Assembly (NCBI RefSeq): GCF_001713395.1
Contig: NZ_CP016452.1
Span: forward strand, 372,001-436,000
DNA from: Sinorhizobium sp. RAC02
Lineage (GTDB): Bacteria > Pseudomonadota > Alphaproteobacteria > Rhizobiales > Rhizobiaceae
DNA: 64,000 bases
Direction of reading: 5' to 3'
The position numbers and the translations under genes are program-made. This document shows positions 53,270 to 62,892 of the stretch, piece by piece. The first letter of the stretch is position 1; the number at the start of each line of letters is the position of its first letter. Below the pieces are notes generated by a model. It worked only from the letters and a program-made list of their open reading frames with translations, was not told the DNA's origin and did not search any database.

Positions 53270-53569
53270 ATGGGCGACGGAGAGAAAGCAAGGCTTGCGG
53301 ACGATATCCGCGATGCCCTGCGCATGATCATCGACCCCGAGATCGGCCGTAACATCGTCGATCTCGGGCTGATCTATGCGGTGGATGTGGAGGATGGCGG
53401 CATTGCTCGCGTCACCATGACCACGACGACACGTGGCTGCCCGGCCGGCGATTATCTCAAGGAGGCGGTCGGCAACTGCGTCTGGTACGTGCCGGGCGTC
53501 GAATATGCCGAGGTGCACATGACCTACGAGCCGCCCTGGACGCCGGAGATGATGACGGAAGCATTTTGA
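53270..53569 (+). CDS. DUF59/MIP18-like iron-sulfur cluster assembly factor
   Basis: 99 residues. The DUF59 core is ALRMIIDPEIGRNIVDLGLIYAVDV, with the cysteine in TTRGCPAGDYLKEAV, the usual single cysteine of SufT/PaaD-type proteins. These help put iron-sulfur clusters on target proteins. It ends the four-gene operon with a terminator 5 bp after the stop. In this context it may repair or load clusters damaged by NO. Confidence 0.85.
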   Translation: MGDGEKARLADDIRDALRMIIDPEIGRNIVDLGLIYAVDVEDGGIARVTMTTTTRGCPAGDYLKEAVGNCVWYVPGVEYAEVHMTYEPPWTPEMMTEAF

Positions 53570-53573
53570 AGAG

Positions 53574-53605
53574 AACGGCCCGGAGAGGAAAACTCCGGGC
53601 CGTTT
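53574..53605. terminator. Bidirectional terminator between the DUF59 gene and nnrS
   Basis: A perfect 12-bp stem AACGGCCCGGAG / CTCCGGGCCGTT with a 7-base loop and a short T-run, directly between the convergent stops. Confidence 0.85.
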
Positions 53606-53608
53606 GAT

Positions 53609-54823
53609 TCAGAGCGGCGTACGGCGCTTGCGGGCGAGGATCGGCGCATATTCCAGGCAGAACAGGCTGAAGGCCGCGATCCAGAGGAGGCCGGCGGCGG
53701 CGTAGATCTGCGGGCTGGCAGCAGGCAAGATTTCTCCAAGCGGGCGCACCAGCGCGCACAGGATCAGGGCGGCATAGGAGGTGACGGTGAGGCGCGAGGC
53801 GGTCAGCGCACGACCGGTATGGCCGAGGCTCGCCCGCGTCATCACCGCCAGCATCATGCCGGCGATAGCACCGACCGAAAGGAGGTGCAGCACGGATCGT
53901 TCTTCCAGGTAGCCGAGGGCGCTGACGCCGATGGCCGCGAAGCCGAGCGGCACGAAGGCATAGGCGACGTGGAGAACGGCGATCAGTTTTTCCGGCCTCG
54001 TCGTCCAGCCGCGCCAGCGGTGGAGGCGGATGCAGTGCAGGGCGGCGACTGCAAGGCCGAGCCCCGCCGTCGCCGGGTGCTCGGGTGCGACCGTCCAGGC
54101 GGCGAGGGCGCAGATGCCGCCGATGATCGCGACGCTGTCGAAGTGATTGTAGGGCATGGGAAAATCCGTGCGGCCGGACTTGTTCAGCCAGTTGCGCGTG
54201 AAGCTCGGCAGGATGCGGCCACCAACGATCATCACCAGCATGACATAGGCGGAGACCGCAAGGCGGATCGCAAGGTGGTCATGCTCGCCATCGATGGCTG
54301 CCACGTGGAAGAGGCCGTTTGCGAGTGACAGCGCCAGCAGGCCGGCAAGCACCTTCAGGTCCTTCCACTTGCGCCCCGCCACGATCTCGCGCGTGCAGAT
54401 GGCAAGGAGTGCGGGCAGGAAGAGGCCGTCGATGACCGCCGCCGGCACCACGCCGATCTGCTCGGTGGCAAGCAGGGCGGCGCGGCCGGCGCACCACAGG
54501 GCGAAAAGCCCGCCAAGCGGCCAGCCAGATACCGGCAGGCGTCCCGTCCAGTTCGGCACGGCCGTCAACAGAAAGCCGGCGAGCACTGCGGAGGCGAAGC
54601 CGAAAAGCATTTCGTGTGCGTGCCAGTTGGGCGCGCCATATTCGCCGGCAAGATCCATGCGGCCGGTGAGCGCGGTAATCCAGAGCGCCATCGCCACGAT
54701 GGCCCAGACGCCGCCGCCGAGAAAGAACGGCCGGAAGCCGTAGGAAAACAGAACCGGGCCGGTGCGGGAAAGGCCGCGCGGGACGGCGCGGCTGACGCGC
54801 GCTGCGGGTTGACTGGCAGTCAT
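53609..54823 (-). CDS. nnrS: NnrS family heme-containing membrane protein
   Basis: 404 residues, about 12 transmembrane helices. Family stretches are GAPNWHAHEMLFGFASAVLAGFLLTAVPNWTGRLP, the histidine cluster that is conserved in NnrS, and GGRILPSFTRNWLN. NnrS contains heme and copper in Rhodobacter and protects against nitrosative stress. ATG 54823 is preferred to TTG 54844 because GGAACGAG is upstream. It is divergent from nirK, and the 200-bp gap contains two boxes. Confidence 0.9.
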   Translation of the reverse strand: MTASQPAARVSRAVPRGLSRTGPVLFSYGFRPFFLGGGVWAIVAMALWITALTGRMDLAGEYGAPNWHAHEMLFGFASAVLAGFLLTAVPNWTGRLPVSGWPLGGLFALWCAGRAALLATEQIGVVPAAVIDGLFLPALLAICTREIVAGRKWKDLKVLAGLLALSLANGLFHVAAIDGEHDHLAIRLAVSAYVMLVMIVGGRILPSFTRNWLNKSGRTDFPMPYNHFDSVAIIGGICALAAWTVAPEHPATAGLGLAVAALHCIRLHRWRGWTTRPEKLIAVLHVAYAFVPLGFAAIGVSALGYLEERSVLHLLSVGAIAGMMLAVMTRASLGHTGRALTASRLTVTSYAALILCALVRPLGEILPAASPQIYAAAGLLWIAAFSLFCLEYAPILARKRRTPL

Positions 54824-54854
54824 GATCGTCTCGTTCCTTTGCAATTGTCAGCTT

Positions 54855-54896
54855 GTTCTAGGACAGATGCGCGGCGCCTTCTTTGCGAGATGGCAA
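54855..54896 (-). promoter_or_regulatory. NnrR-type box and -10 of nnrS
   Basis: A TTGC-N6-GCAA-type box (54883-54896, plus strand TTGCGAGATGGCAA) is followed on the minus strand after 22 bases by TAGAAC (54860-54855). The predicted start is about 25 bases before the nnrS ATG. Confidence 0.72.
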
Positions 54897-54940
54897 AGAG
54901 CAAATCAGCCTCTGCCAAAATGCCGCATCGGCCGGGAAGG

Positions 54941-54986
54941 CCTGTTTGTCCCATCACAAACAGGTCGGCGCGAATGCTCCTAGAAC
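54941..54986 (+). promoter_or_regulatory. Palindromic Fnr/NnrR box and -10 of nirK
   Basis: Perfect 9-bp arms CCTGTTTGT (54941-54949) and ACAAACAGG (54956-54964) enclose TTGTCCCATCACAA (54946-54959), a TTG-N8-CAA box. TAGAAC (54981-54986) follows 21 bases later, so the box is centred about 41.5 bases before the predicted start near 54994. Confidence 0.75.
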
Positions 54987-55037
54987 AGAGAGGACCGGGC
55001 GAAACACCGCTCCGTTCTTTCAAAAAGGAGAACAGCA

Positions 55038-56180
55038 ATGACCGAGCAGTTTCAGATGACACGCCGCACCATTCTCGGCGGAGCCGCCTTTGCCGGCGTC
55101 CTGACGCCGATCATTGCGGCGTCGATGGCGCGAGCGGAAGGCGGCGCGATCGAGACCAATGCGGTCGCGACCGCAGCCGACGTCGCCAAGCTCGAAAAGG
55201 TGAAGATCGAACTGGTAAAGCCGCCCTTCGTGCACGCCCACAGCCAGAAAGCCGAGGGCGGACCGAAGGTCTACGAATTCACCATGACGATCGAGGAGAA
55301 GAAGATGATCCTCGACGACAAAGGTACGGAAGTGCACGCCATGACCTTCAACGGTTCGGTTCCCGGCCCGCTGATGGTCGTGCACCAGGGCGACTATGTC
55401 GAACTGACGCTGATCAACCCCGATACCAATGAGCTGCAGCACAATATCGATTTCCATTCGGCGACGGGTGCGCTTGGCGGCGGTGCGCTGACCGTGGTCA
55501 ATCCCGGTGAGCGCACGGTGCTGCGCTTCAAGGCCACCAAGGCCGGCGTCTTCGTCTACCACTGTGCACCTCCCGGCATGGTGCCGTGGCACGTCACCTC
55601 GGGCATGAACGGCGCGATCATGGTGCTGCCGCGCGAAGGCCTGACCGATGGGCACGGCAAGGAGCTGACCTATGACCACGTCTACTATGTCGGGGAGCAG
55701 GATTTTTACGTGCCGCGTGACGCACAGGGAAACTACAAGAAATATCCCAGCGTCGGCGAGGCCTATACCGACACGCTGGAGGTCATGCGCACGCTGACCC
55801 CGAGCCATATCGTCTTCAACGGCGCCGTCGGCGCGCTGACCGGTGACAATGCACTGAAGGCCAAGGTGGGCGAGAAAGTGCTGATTGTGCATTCGCAGGC
55901 CAACCGCGACACCCGTCCGCACCTCATCGGCGGGCATGGCGACTATGTCTGGGCGACCGGCAAGTTTCACAATATGCCGGATGTCGACCAGGAAACCTGG
56001 TTCATTCCGGGCGGTACGGCAGGCGCTGCCTTCTATACTTTCGAGCAACCCGGCATCTACGCCTATGTCAACCACAACCTGATCGAAGCCTTCGAGCTAG
56101 GGGCTGCCGGCCACTTCGTGGTTACCGGTGAATGGAACGACGACCTGATGACCTCGGTCATGCCTCCGAGCGGCGTCTGA
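55038..56180 (+). CDS. nirK: Copper-containing nitrite reductase
   Basis: 380 residues. A Tat signal peptide ([26 protein letters not shown]) then two cupredoxin domains. Copper ligands all appear: type 1 His135, Cys176, His185 and Met190; type 2 His140 and His175, with the third histidine in [15 protein letters not shown]. It reduces nitrite to NO in the periplasm. AAAAAGGAG lies 8 bases before the ATG. It is the first gene of nirK-nirV. Confidence 0.97.
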   Translation: MTEQFQMTRRTILGGAAFAGVLTPIIAASMARAEGGAIETNAVATAADVAKLEKVKIELVKPPFVHAHSQKAEGGPKVYEFTMTIEEKKMILDDKGTEVHAMTFNGSVPGPLMVVHQGDYVELTLINPDTNELQHNIDFHSATGALGGGALTVVNPGERTVLRFKATKAGVFVYHCAPPGMVPWHVTSGMNGAIMVLPREGLTDGHGKELTYDHVYYVGEQDFYVPRDAQGNYKKYPSVGEAYTDTLEVMRTLTPSHIVFNGAVGALTGDNALKAKVGEKVLIVHSQANRDTRPHLIGGHGDYVWATGKFHNMPDVDQETWFIPGGTAGAAFYTFEQPGIYAYVNHNLIEAFELGAAGHFVVTGEWNDDLMTSVMPPSGV

Positions 56181-56289
56181 CGCTCGCGTGATATTGCCGC
56201 GTCCGTCCTGCGGCGGGCGCGTCTGCTCTCAAACCGGCGCCTTGCCCGGCCGTCAACGCATCGTCCGGGCAAGGCGCGAGGAGGCCGTC

Positions 56290-57204
56290 ATGGCTACGGT
56301 AACATCGAGACCCGGCCCGTCGTGGGCGTCGCTTGCTCTTCCCGCTCTCCTGTTCGCTGCGCTGGCCGGCGCGTTGGCGATGAAGGTCGATCTCGTCGAC
56401 CCCAGCCCGACCGGCCCTATGCTTGCCGAACCGCGGACGGTGGAGATCGCGCCGCGCAGCTTCCAGTACCGCGACAGTGGCGAATTCTTCCGCAACGGCT
56501 TTGCCGTTGATGGTCCGGTGAAAACCGTGACGGTACGCCGACCGCTCACCATCATGAAATATCAGGTCACCGCCGCCGACTATGCGCGGTGCGTTGCCGA
56601 TGATGCCTGTGCACCCGCCGAGCCCGGCTTCGTGCCGGCCGATCCCGCCGATACGCCGGTGACCGGCGTCAGTTATGACGACACCATCGCCTATGCCGGA
56701 TGGCTGAGTGCGCGCACCGGCGAAGTCTGGACGCTGCCGACCGATCGGGATCTTGCTTTTGCTGCTGGATCGCGTTTTCCCGACGACGCGCTGGGCGTCG
56801 ATATAGACAGCACCAATCCCGCAGACCGCTGGCTGGCGGACTATCGCCGCGAGGCGGCGCGCAAGGCCTCGCGCGATCCGGTGCCGCAACCGCTCGGTCG
56901 CTTCGGGGAGAATGAGCACGGTCTTGCCGATTTCGCCGGCAATATCTGGGAATGGACCACGACCTGCAACCGCCGTGTCAACCTGGACAAGGGCGGCCGG
57001 GTGGTGAACGACGTGTCGTCCTGCGGCATCTATGTTGCGAGCGGCAAGCACCGGGCGGCGCTGAGTTCGTTCGTGCGCAATCCCAAGGGGGGCGGCTGTG
57101 CGGTGGGCGTGCCGCCGGACAATGTCGGCTTCCGGCTCATCAAGGACACGCGGTGGTACGCACCCTTGCTCGTGGCCCTCAGGGACAGGGGATTTCCACT
57201 CTGA
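56290..57204 (+). CDS. nirV: NirV, formylglycine-generating-enzyme-like protein
   Basis: 304 residues. An N-terminal hydrophobic anchor (ASLALPALLFAALAGALAM), then an FGE-sulfatase fold: VTVRRPLTIMKYQVTAADYARCVADDA, TPVTGVSYDDTIAYAGWLSARTGEVWTLPTDRDLAFAAG and NEHGLADFAGNIWEWTTTC. NirV is encoded with NirK in many denitrifiers; its function in nitrite reduction is not known. Start ATG 56290 from the GCGAGGAGGCC site. It follows nirK by 109 bp. Confidence 0.92.
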   Translation: MATVTSRPGPSWASLALPALLFAALAGALAMKVDLVDPSPTGPMLAEPRTVEIAPRSFQYRDSGEFFRNGFAVDGPVKTVTVRRPLTIMKYQVTAADYARCVADDACAPAEPGFVPADPADTPVTGVSYDDTIAYAGWLSARTGEVWTLPTDRDLAFAAGSRFPDDALGVDIDSTNPADRWLADYRREAARKASRDPVPQPLGRFGENEHGLADFAGNIWEWTTTCNRRVNLDKGGRVVNDVSSCGIYVASGKHRAALSSFVRNPKGGGCAVGVPPDNVGFRLIKDTRWYAPLLVALRDRGFPL

Positions 57205-57279
57205 CCGCTCGGCGCAAACTTTCGGGGGCCGGGGTGGCGTGATAGAAGCCGGTAGCTTTCACGCGAGAGGAAATTGATT

Positions 57280-57975
57280 GTGAAAATCGACCGGACCGTC
57301 GTTCGCTCGCTCGCCCTGTTCGACAAGATGAGCGACGAGGACCTCGACAGACTGCTTGCCCACGCGGCAGCGCGGCGCGTGGCGCAGGGCGACGCCGTCT
57401 TCGAGCAGGGCCAGCAGGCGACAAGTTTCTTTCTCCTGCTGCACGGCCGGCTGAAAGTGACGCAGGTTACGGAGGACGGCCAGCAGATCATCGTGCGCGT
57501 CGTGCATCCCGGTGACCTCTTCGGTTTTGCCAAGGCGCTCCAGCGTTCCGACTATCCCGGCACCGCGCGCGCGGCGACGGAAAGCGTGATCCTCGGCTGG
57601 CCGACTGATCTCTGGCCGCACTTCGTCGAGCAGAACCCGCGTCTTGCCGTCAGCGCCATGCAGACGATCGGCCAGCGGCTGGAAGAGGCGCATACGAGGA
57701 TCCGCGAAATGTCCACGCAGGAAGTGGAGCGCCGGGTGGCGCATGCCGTGCTGCGCCTGTCCCAGCAGGCGGGGCGCAAGGAAGGCGGTGGCATCCGCAT
57801 CGACTTTCCGATCTCGCGCCAGGACATAGCCGAAATGACCGGTACGACATTGCACACCGTCTCGCGCATCCTGAGTGCCTGGGAATCGCGCGGCCTCGTC
57901 GAGGGCGGACGACAGAAGCTTTTGATCTGCGACATCGCCGGCCTTTCCGCACTGGCAGACGGGGTACGGGATTGA
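57280..57975 (+). CDS. nnrR: NnrR, Crp/Fnr-family regulator of denitrification
   Basis: 231 residues. A cyclic-nucleotide-binding-like domain (VFEQGQQATSFFLLLHGRLKVTQVTEDGQQIIVRVVHPGDLFGFAKAL) is joined to a winged helix with ISRQDIAEMTGTTLHTVSRILSAWESRGLV. There is no N-terminal cysteine cluster, so it is not an oxygen-sensing Fnr; NnrR proteins respond to NO and activate nir and nor. GTG 57280 fits the AGAGGAAA site better than TTG 57274. It lies 75 bp after nirV and may be read from nirK. Confidence 0.9.
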   Translation: MKIDRTVVRSLALFDKMSDEDLDRLLAHAAARRVAQGDAVFEQGQQATSFFLLLHGRLKVTQVTEDGQQIIVRVVHPGDLFGFAKALQRSDYPGTARAATESVILGWPTDLWPHFVEQNPRLAVSAMQTIGQRLEEAHTRIREMSTQEVERRVAHAVLRLSQQAGRKEGGGIRIDFPISRQDIAEMTGTTLHTVSRILSAWESRGLVEGGRQKLLICDIAGLSALADGVRD

Positions 57976-58119
57976 GATGGCGCATCGGCGAATTTCCATG
58001 ACCTGCAAGATGCGCAGGTTCTAAAGCAGGCTTGGTCTGTACTGTTGTTCCTTGCAGTTTTAGTAAATATTTATAATAGAGTTCCTTCAATCGCTATATT
58101 TTGTTAGATATAACGAGAA

Positions 58120-58160
58120 TTGATATTTCTCAAATAATATTATGAGTGGAAAAGTATAGT
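58120..58160 (+). promoter_or_regulatory. Fnr/FixK-type box and -10 of the nap operon
   Basis: TTGATATTTCTCAA (58120-58133; perfect left half TTGAT) is followed after exactly 21 bases by TATAGT (58155-58160). The predicted start is near 58167. The surrounding 57976-58232 region is notably A/T-rich. The box is of Fnr/FixK type, unlike the TTGC-N6-GCAA boxes of nor and nnrS. Confidence 0.78.
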
Positions 58161-58232
58161 ATATTATACTTTCTTTCTGTCGTGGCGATGCTACTATCCG
58201 GCCTGCGATCTAGTCGTCGGAGGAAGCCAGCC

Positions 58233-58424
58233 TTGTCCGAAGCCTTGACAGAGCATCTGCCGCCCCAGACGCCGAAACCCAGCCGGCGACGCGAGCTGAT
58301 TACCTTCCTCGTTCTGGCTTTTGGTATCTGGCCCATTGTCGCCGTCGGCGTCGTCGGCGGATACGGCTTTTTCGTCTGGATGCTTCAAATTATCTACGGG
58401 CCGCCCGGCCCCCCTGTCCATTAG
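58233..58424 (+). CDS. napE: NapE, small membrane subunit of periplasmic nitrate reductase operon
   Basis: 63 residues with one transmembrane helix (LITFLVLAFGIWPIVAVGVVGGYGFFVWMLQIIYG) after a basic N-terminus (PKPSRRRE). This is the NapE pattern; its role is undefined. The TTG start at 58233 follows a strong GGAGGAAGCC site. The frame is also open from 58146, but that part contains the promoter. First gene of napEFDABC. Confidence 0.88.
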   Translation: MSEALTEHLPPQTPKPSRRRELITFLVLAFGIWPIVAVGVVGGYGFFVWMLQIIYGPPGPPVH

Positions 58425-58434
58425 GGGCGTGGCC

Positions 58435-58935
58435 ATGGAGCGGCAGGGGGCGTTGTCGAGACGGGATTTCCTGAGGGGTGGCAGGCAGGACGCCAGCATC
58501 CGCATCCGACCGCCGGGGGTTGAAGATGCAACACTTGCGGCCTGCACCGGCTGCGGCGCCTGCGTCGAGCACTGTCCTGCAAAGATCATCAGCCTCGTGG
58601 ATGGACTGCCGGCACTCGACTTCACGGTTGGTGAATGCACATTCTGCGGCGCCTGCGCTGCAAGCTGTCCCGAGCCGGTTTTCGTCGAGGCGGCCAGCCG
58701 CTTCGATCACATCGTTGCCATCTCGGACGCATGCCTGCCATTCCAGCGTGTCGACTGCCAGGCCTGTCGGGACGCCTGTCCCACCGCGGCGATCCGCTTT
58801 CGCCCGGTGCGCGGTGGGCCTTTCGTGCCGGAGTTGCTGGCCGAAGCCTGTACCGGCTGCGGTGCCTGCATTGCCATCTGTCCCGTTGGCGCGGTGACAA
58901 CCGCGCCGTTGAGCACGGAGGCCACTTATGCCTGA
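58435..58935 (+). CDS. napF: NapF, cytoplasmic ferredoxin-type protein
   Basis: 166 residues. Three classic 4Fe-4S motifs, CTGCGACVEHCP, CTFCGACAASCP and CTGCGACIAICP, plus a modified cysteine set CLPFQRVDCQACRDACP. NapF helps maturation of NapA in the cytoplasm, probably at its iron-sulfur centre. Start ATG 58435; napD overlaps its end by 8 bp. Confidence 0.93.
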   Translation: MERQGALSRRDFLRGGRQDASIRIRPPGVEDATLAACTGCGACVEHCPAKIISLVDGLPALDFTVGECTFCGACAASCPEPVFVEAASRFDHIVAISDACLPFQRVDCQACRDACPTAAIRFRPVRGGPFVPELLAEACTGCGACIAICPVGAVTTAPLSTEATYA

Positions 58936-59212
58936 GACGCGGCGCCATCACATTTCCAGCGCGGTCATTCTTGCCAAGCCCGGTTGCCTCGACGACGTGC
59001 GCGCCGCGCTTGTCTATTTCGACAATGTCGAGGTGCACGGCGCTGACAAGGGCAAGATCGTCATCGTCATCGAGGGGCCGTCGACCGGCGTGCTCGGGGA
59101 TACGCTGATGCGCATCTCCCTTCTCGACGGCGTGATCGCGGCAAACATGGTTTTCGAACATGTCGAAATGGAAGAGGAAGAGGTGCATGGGCAGCGAACT
59201 GACGCGGCGTGA
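58928..59212 (+). CDS. napD: NapD, Tat signal-binding chaperone of NapA
   Basis: 94 residues. [73 protein letters not shown] is the NapD fold. It binds the twin-arginine signal of NapA and holds it in the cytoplasm until cofactor loading is complete. It overlaps napF by 8 bp and napA by 26 bp. Confidence 0.94.
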   Translation: MPETRRHHISSAVILAKPGCLDDVRAALVYFDNVEVHGADKGKIVIVIEGPSTGVLGDTLMRISLLDGVIAANMVFEHVEMEEEEVHGQRTDAA

Positions 59213-61691
59213 CATCCTGAAGGCCCAGGCGGCGGGCGTCGCTGCGGCGGCGGCCGGCATAGCACTGCCGGCCGCCGCCCAGCCCGTGCCGGGCGGGGTG
59301 AGTGCACTGGAAATCAAGTGGGACAAGGCGCCCTGCCGGTTCTGCGGCACGGGCTGCGGCGTGATGGTGGGCGTCAAGGAGGGCAAGGTCGTCGCCACGC
59401 ATGGCGACATGCAGGCGGAGGTCAATCGCGGCCTCAACTGTATCAAGGGCTACTTCCTGTCGAAGATCATGTATGGCGCGGACCGCCTGACGGCGCCGCT
59501 GCTGCGCAAGCGAAACGGTGTCTACGCCAAGGACGGCGAGTTCGAGCCCGTCACCTGGGAAGAGGCCTTCGACGTGATGGCCGAGCAGTGCAAGAAGGTG
59601 CTGAAGGAGAAGGGGCCGACGGCCGTGGGCATGTTCGGTTCCGGCCAATGGACGATCTTCGAGGGCTATGCCGCGACCAAGCTGATGCGCGCAGGCTTCC
59701 GCTCGAATAATCTTGATCCGAATGCCCGCCACTGTATGGCGTCCGCCGCCTACGCCTTCATGCGAACCTTCGGCATGGACGAGCCGATGGGTTGCTACGA
59801 CGATTTCGAACATGCCGACGCCTTCGTGCTGTGGGGCTCGAACATGGCGGAGATGCATCCGATCCTGTGGACGCGCATCGCCGACCGGCGGCTCGGCAAC
59901 GAGCATGTGCGGGTCGCGGTGCTCTCCACCTTCACCCACCGCAGCATGGACCTCGCCGACATCCCGATGGTCTTCAAGCCGGGCACGGACCTGGTGATCC
60001 TGAACTACATCGCCAATCACATCATCCAGACCGGCCGGGTGAACGAGGATTTCGTACGCAACCACACGAAGTTCGTGCGCGGCGTCACGGATATCGGCTA
60101 TGGGCTGCGGCCCGACAATCCGGTCGAGGTCAATGCCGCCAACTCCGCCGATCCCGGCAAGACCGAGGCGATCGACTTCGAGGCGTTCAAGGCCTTCGTT
60201 TCCGAATACACATTGGAAAAGGCCGTGGAGATGACCGGCGTCGAAGCCGGTTTCTTGAAGCAGCTCGCCGAGCTTTACGCTGACCCGAACCGCAAGGTCA
60301 TGTCGCTCTGGACCATGGGCTTCAACCAGCATGTGCGCGGCGTCTGGGCAAACCAGATGGTCTACAACCTCCATCTCCTGACCGGAAAAATCTCCGAGCC
60401 CGGCAACAGCCCGTTTTCACTGACCGGCCAGCCGTCCGCCTGCGGCACGGCGCGCGAGGTCGGCACCTTCGCCCATCGTCTGCCGGCCGACATGACGGTG
60501 ACCAATCCCGAACACCGCAAGCATGCGGAAGAGATCTGGCGCATTCCGCACGGCATCATCCCGGAAAAGCCGGGTTACCACGCGGTCCAGCAGGATCGCA
60601 TGCTGAAGGACGGCAAACTCAATTTCTACTGGGTGCAGGTCAACAACAACGTGCAGGCCGCGCCGAACACGTCGAACGAGACCTACCAGGGCTACCGCAA
60701 CCCGGAAAACTTCATCGTCGTCTCCGACCCCTATCCGACGATCACGGCGATGAGCGCGGACCTCATCCTGCCGGCCGCCATGTGGGTGGAGAAGGAGGGG
60801 GCCTACGGCAATGCCGAGCGGCGCACCCATGTCTGGCACCAGCTCGTGCAGGCGCCGGGTGAGGCGCGCTCCGACCTCTGGCAGATGGTGGAGTTTTCCA
60901 AGCGCTTCACCACGGACGAGGTCTGGCCGGGGGAGCTGCTTGCCGCCAATCCCGACTACAAGGGCAAGACGCTCTACCAGGTGCTGTTTGCCGAAAGCGA
61001 CGTGGCAAAGTTCCCGATCAGCGAGGTCAAGCCTGAGCACGCCAACAACGAGGCGCAGCATTTCGGCTTTTACCTGCAGAAGGGGTTGTTCGAGGAATAT
61101 GCCACCTTCGGCCGCGGCCACGGCCATGATCTGGCGCCCTACGACACCTATCATGAGGTGCGCGGCCTGCGCTGGCCCGTCGTCGACGGCAAGGAAACGC
61201 TCTGGCGATACCGCGAGGGCTACGACCCCTATGTGAAACCGGGCGAAGGGGTGAAATTCTACGGCAACTCGGATGGCAAGGCGGCGATCATCGCCGTGCC
61301 CTATGAGCCACCGGCGGAATCACCGGACGCCGAGTTCGACACCTGGCTGGTCACCGGCCGGGTGCTGGAGCACTGGCATTCCGGCTCGATGACCATGCGT
61401 GTTCCCGAGCTGTTCAAGGCATTCCCCGGCGCCCTCTGCTTCATGAATGCCGACGACGCCCGTAAGCGCGGCCTCAACCAGGGGGCAGAAATCCGCATCA
61501 TCTCGCGGCGCGGCGAAATCCGCTCGCGCGTCGAGACGCGCGGCCGCAACCGCGTGCCGCCGGGTGTGATCTTCGTGCCGTGGTTCGATGCCAGCCAGCT
61601 CATCAACAAGGTCACGCTCGACGCTACCGATCCCATCTCGAAACAGACGGATTTCAAAAAATGCGCAGTCAAGATCGAACGGGCCGTCTGA
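59187..61691 (+). CDS. napA: Periplasmic nitrate reductase catalytic subunit
   Basis: 834 residues, the usual NapA length. A Tat signal ([27 protein letters not shown]). The 4Fe-4S cysteines are Cys50, 53, 57 and 85 ([13 protein letters not shown] ... GLNCIKGYF). The Mo-bis-MGD ligand is Cys183 in [12 protein letters not shown]. It reduces nitrate to nitrite in the periplasm with electrons from NapC via NapB. ATG 59187 with GAAGAGG upstream. Confidence 0.98.
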   Translation: MGSELTRRDILKAQAAGVAAAAAGIALPAAAQPVPGGVSALEIKWDKAPCRFCGTGCGVMVGVKEGKVVATHGDMQAEVNRGLNCIKGYFLSKIMYGADRLTAPLLRKRNGVYAKDGEFEPVTWEEAFDVMAEQCKKVLKEKGPTAVGMFGSGQWTIFEGYAATKLMRAGFRSNNLDPNARHCMASAAYAFMRTFGMDEPMGCYDDFEHADAFVLWGSNMAEMHPILWTRIADRRLGNEHVRVAVLSTFTHRSMDLADIPMVFKPGTDLVILNYIANHIIQTGRVNEDFVRNHTKFVRGVTDIGYGLRPDNPVEVNAANSADPGKTEAIDFEAFKAFVSEYTLEKAVEMTGVEAGFLKQLAELYADPNRKVMSLWTMGFNQHVRGVWANQMVYNLHLLTGKISEPGNSPFSLTGQPSACGTAREVGTFAHRLPADMTVTNPEHRKHAEEIWRIPHGIIPEKPGYHAVQQDRMLKDGKLNFYWVQVNNNVQAAPNTSNETYQGYRNPENFIVVSDPYPTITAMSADLILPAAMWVEKEGAYGNAERRTHVWHQLVQAPGEARSDLWQMVEFSKRFTTDEVWPGELLAANPDYKGKTLYQVLFAESDVAKFPISEVKPEHANNEAQHFGFYLQKGLFEEYATFGRGHGHDLAPYDTYHEVRGLRWPVVDGKETLWRYREGYDPYVKPGEGVKFYGNSDGKAAIIAVPYEPPAESPDAEFDTWLVTGRVLEHWHSGSMTMRVPELFKAFPGALCFMNADDARKRGLNQGAEIRIISRRGEIRSRVETRGRNRVPPGVIFVPWFDASQLINKVTLDATDPISKQTDFKKCAVKIERAV

Positions 61692-62152
61692 CCCTCGGCA
61701 AAGGATGGGTCCTGGCTGCACTCAGCGCAGCCGTCATCGCCACAAGCGCCATGGCACAGATGGTGCCGCAGCTGTCCGGCCCTCAAGGCGACGCGATGCA
61801 GACGCTGCCGGCCGATCCGCTGCCGAAGTGGATCGTCGACGACATAAGGCGCATGCGTGCCTATCCCGAGCAGCCGCCGATCATCCCGCATTCGATCGAC
61901 GGCTACCAGCTTTCGGTCAATGCCAATCGCTGTCTTTCCTGCCACAAGCGCGAGTTCTCGCAGGATGCCGGCGCGCCGATGATCAGCATCACCCATTACA
62001 TGACGCGCGAGGGCCAGATGCTCGCCGACGTTTCGCCGCGCCGCTACTTTTGCACCGCATGCCATGTGCCGCAGGCGGACAAGAAGCCGCTCGTCGGCAA
62101 CACGTTCAAGGATATGAGCGAACTCGGTGTCACCGGGGCGGGAAGTGAGTGA
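61661..62152 (+). CDS. napB: NapB, diheme cytochrome c subunit
   Basis: 163 residues. A signal peptide ([17 protein letters not shown]) then two heme c sites, CLSCH and CTACH, with histidine partners in the [12 protein letters not shown] and ISITHYM stretches. It passes electrons from NapC to NapA. ATG 61661 lies 31 bases inside the end of napA. The TGATG overlap with napC keeps translation coupled. Confidence 0.95.
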   Translation: MRSQDRTGRLTLGKGWVLAALSAAVIATSAMAQMVPQLSGPQGDAMQTLPADPLPKWIVDDIRRMRAYPEQPPIIPHSIDGYQLSVNANRCLSCHKREFSQDAGAPMISITHYMTREGQMLADVSPRRYFCTACHVPQADKKPLVGNTFKDMSELGVTGAGSE

Positions 62153-62859
62153 TGGTGGCGCGCATCAAGGCAATACTTCTCTGGGTCTGGACCGTGTCGA
62201 CAACGCCGGCGGCGACGCTCAGCCTCGCTTTCCTGACTCTCGGCGGCTTCGTCGGCGGGGTGATGTTCTGGGGCGCCTTCAACACCGCGCTGGAACTGAC
62301 CAACACCGAAAAGTTCTGCACCTCGTGCCATGAGATGAAGGACAACGTCTACCAGGAGCTGACGAGAACGGTGCACTTCACCAACCGCTCCGGCGTGCGT
62401 GCCTCCTGCCCGGATTGTCATGTGCCGCACGAATGGACCGACAAGATTGCCCGCAAGATGCAGGCTTCGAAGGAGGTTTGGGGAAAAATCTTCGGCACGA
62501 TCAACACGCGCGAAAAATTCCTGAACCACCGGCTGGAACTGGCGAAGCACGAATGGGCGCGCCTGAAGGCAAACGACAGTCTGGAATGCCGCAACTGCCA
62601 CTCCGCTGTCGCGATGGACTTCACCAAACAAACCCAGCGCGCCGCCGACATTCATTCCAAGTATCTCTTGCCCGGCAAGGCGACCTGTATCGACTGCCAC
62701 AAGGGCATTGCGCACGAGCTGCCGAACATGGAAGGGGTCGAGCCCGGCTGGAAGATGCCAAGGGAGCTTGAAGGCAAGGAATTGTCCGCCGCGTCGAACG
62801 ATGCGATCGGCGACCTTCGCGAGGCCGTTGCTAGCGCGCATGGCACGACGGGATTCTAA
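62152..62859 (+). CDS. napC: NapC, membrane-anchored tetraheme cytochrome c
   Basis: 235 residues. One N-terminal membrane helix ([22 protein letters not shown]) then four heme c sites: CTSCH, CPDCH, CRNCH and CIDCH, as in the NapC/NirT family. It oxidises quinol and feeds NapB. ATG 62152 is preferred over the GTG 3 bases before it. It is the last gene of the nap operon. Confidence 0.96.
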   Translation: MVARIKAILLWVWTVSTTPAATLSLAFLTLGGFVGGVMFWGAFNTALELTNTEKFCTSCHEMKDNVYQELTRTVHFTNRSGVRASCPDCHVPHEWTDKIARKMQASKEVWGKIFGTINTREKFLNHRLELAKHEWARLKANDSLECRNCHSAVAMDFTKQTQRAADIHSKYLLPGKATCIDCHKGIAHELPNMEGVEPGWKMPRELEGKELSAASNDAIGDLREAVASAHGTTGF

Positions 62860-62892
62860 GACGCACCCCTATCACAGGCCTTGGCCACGCAA

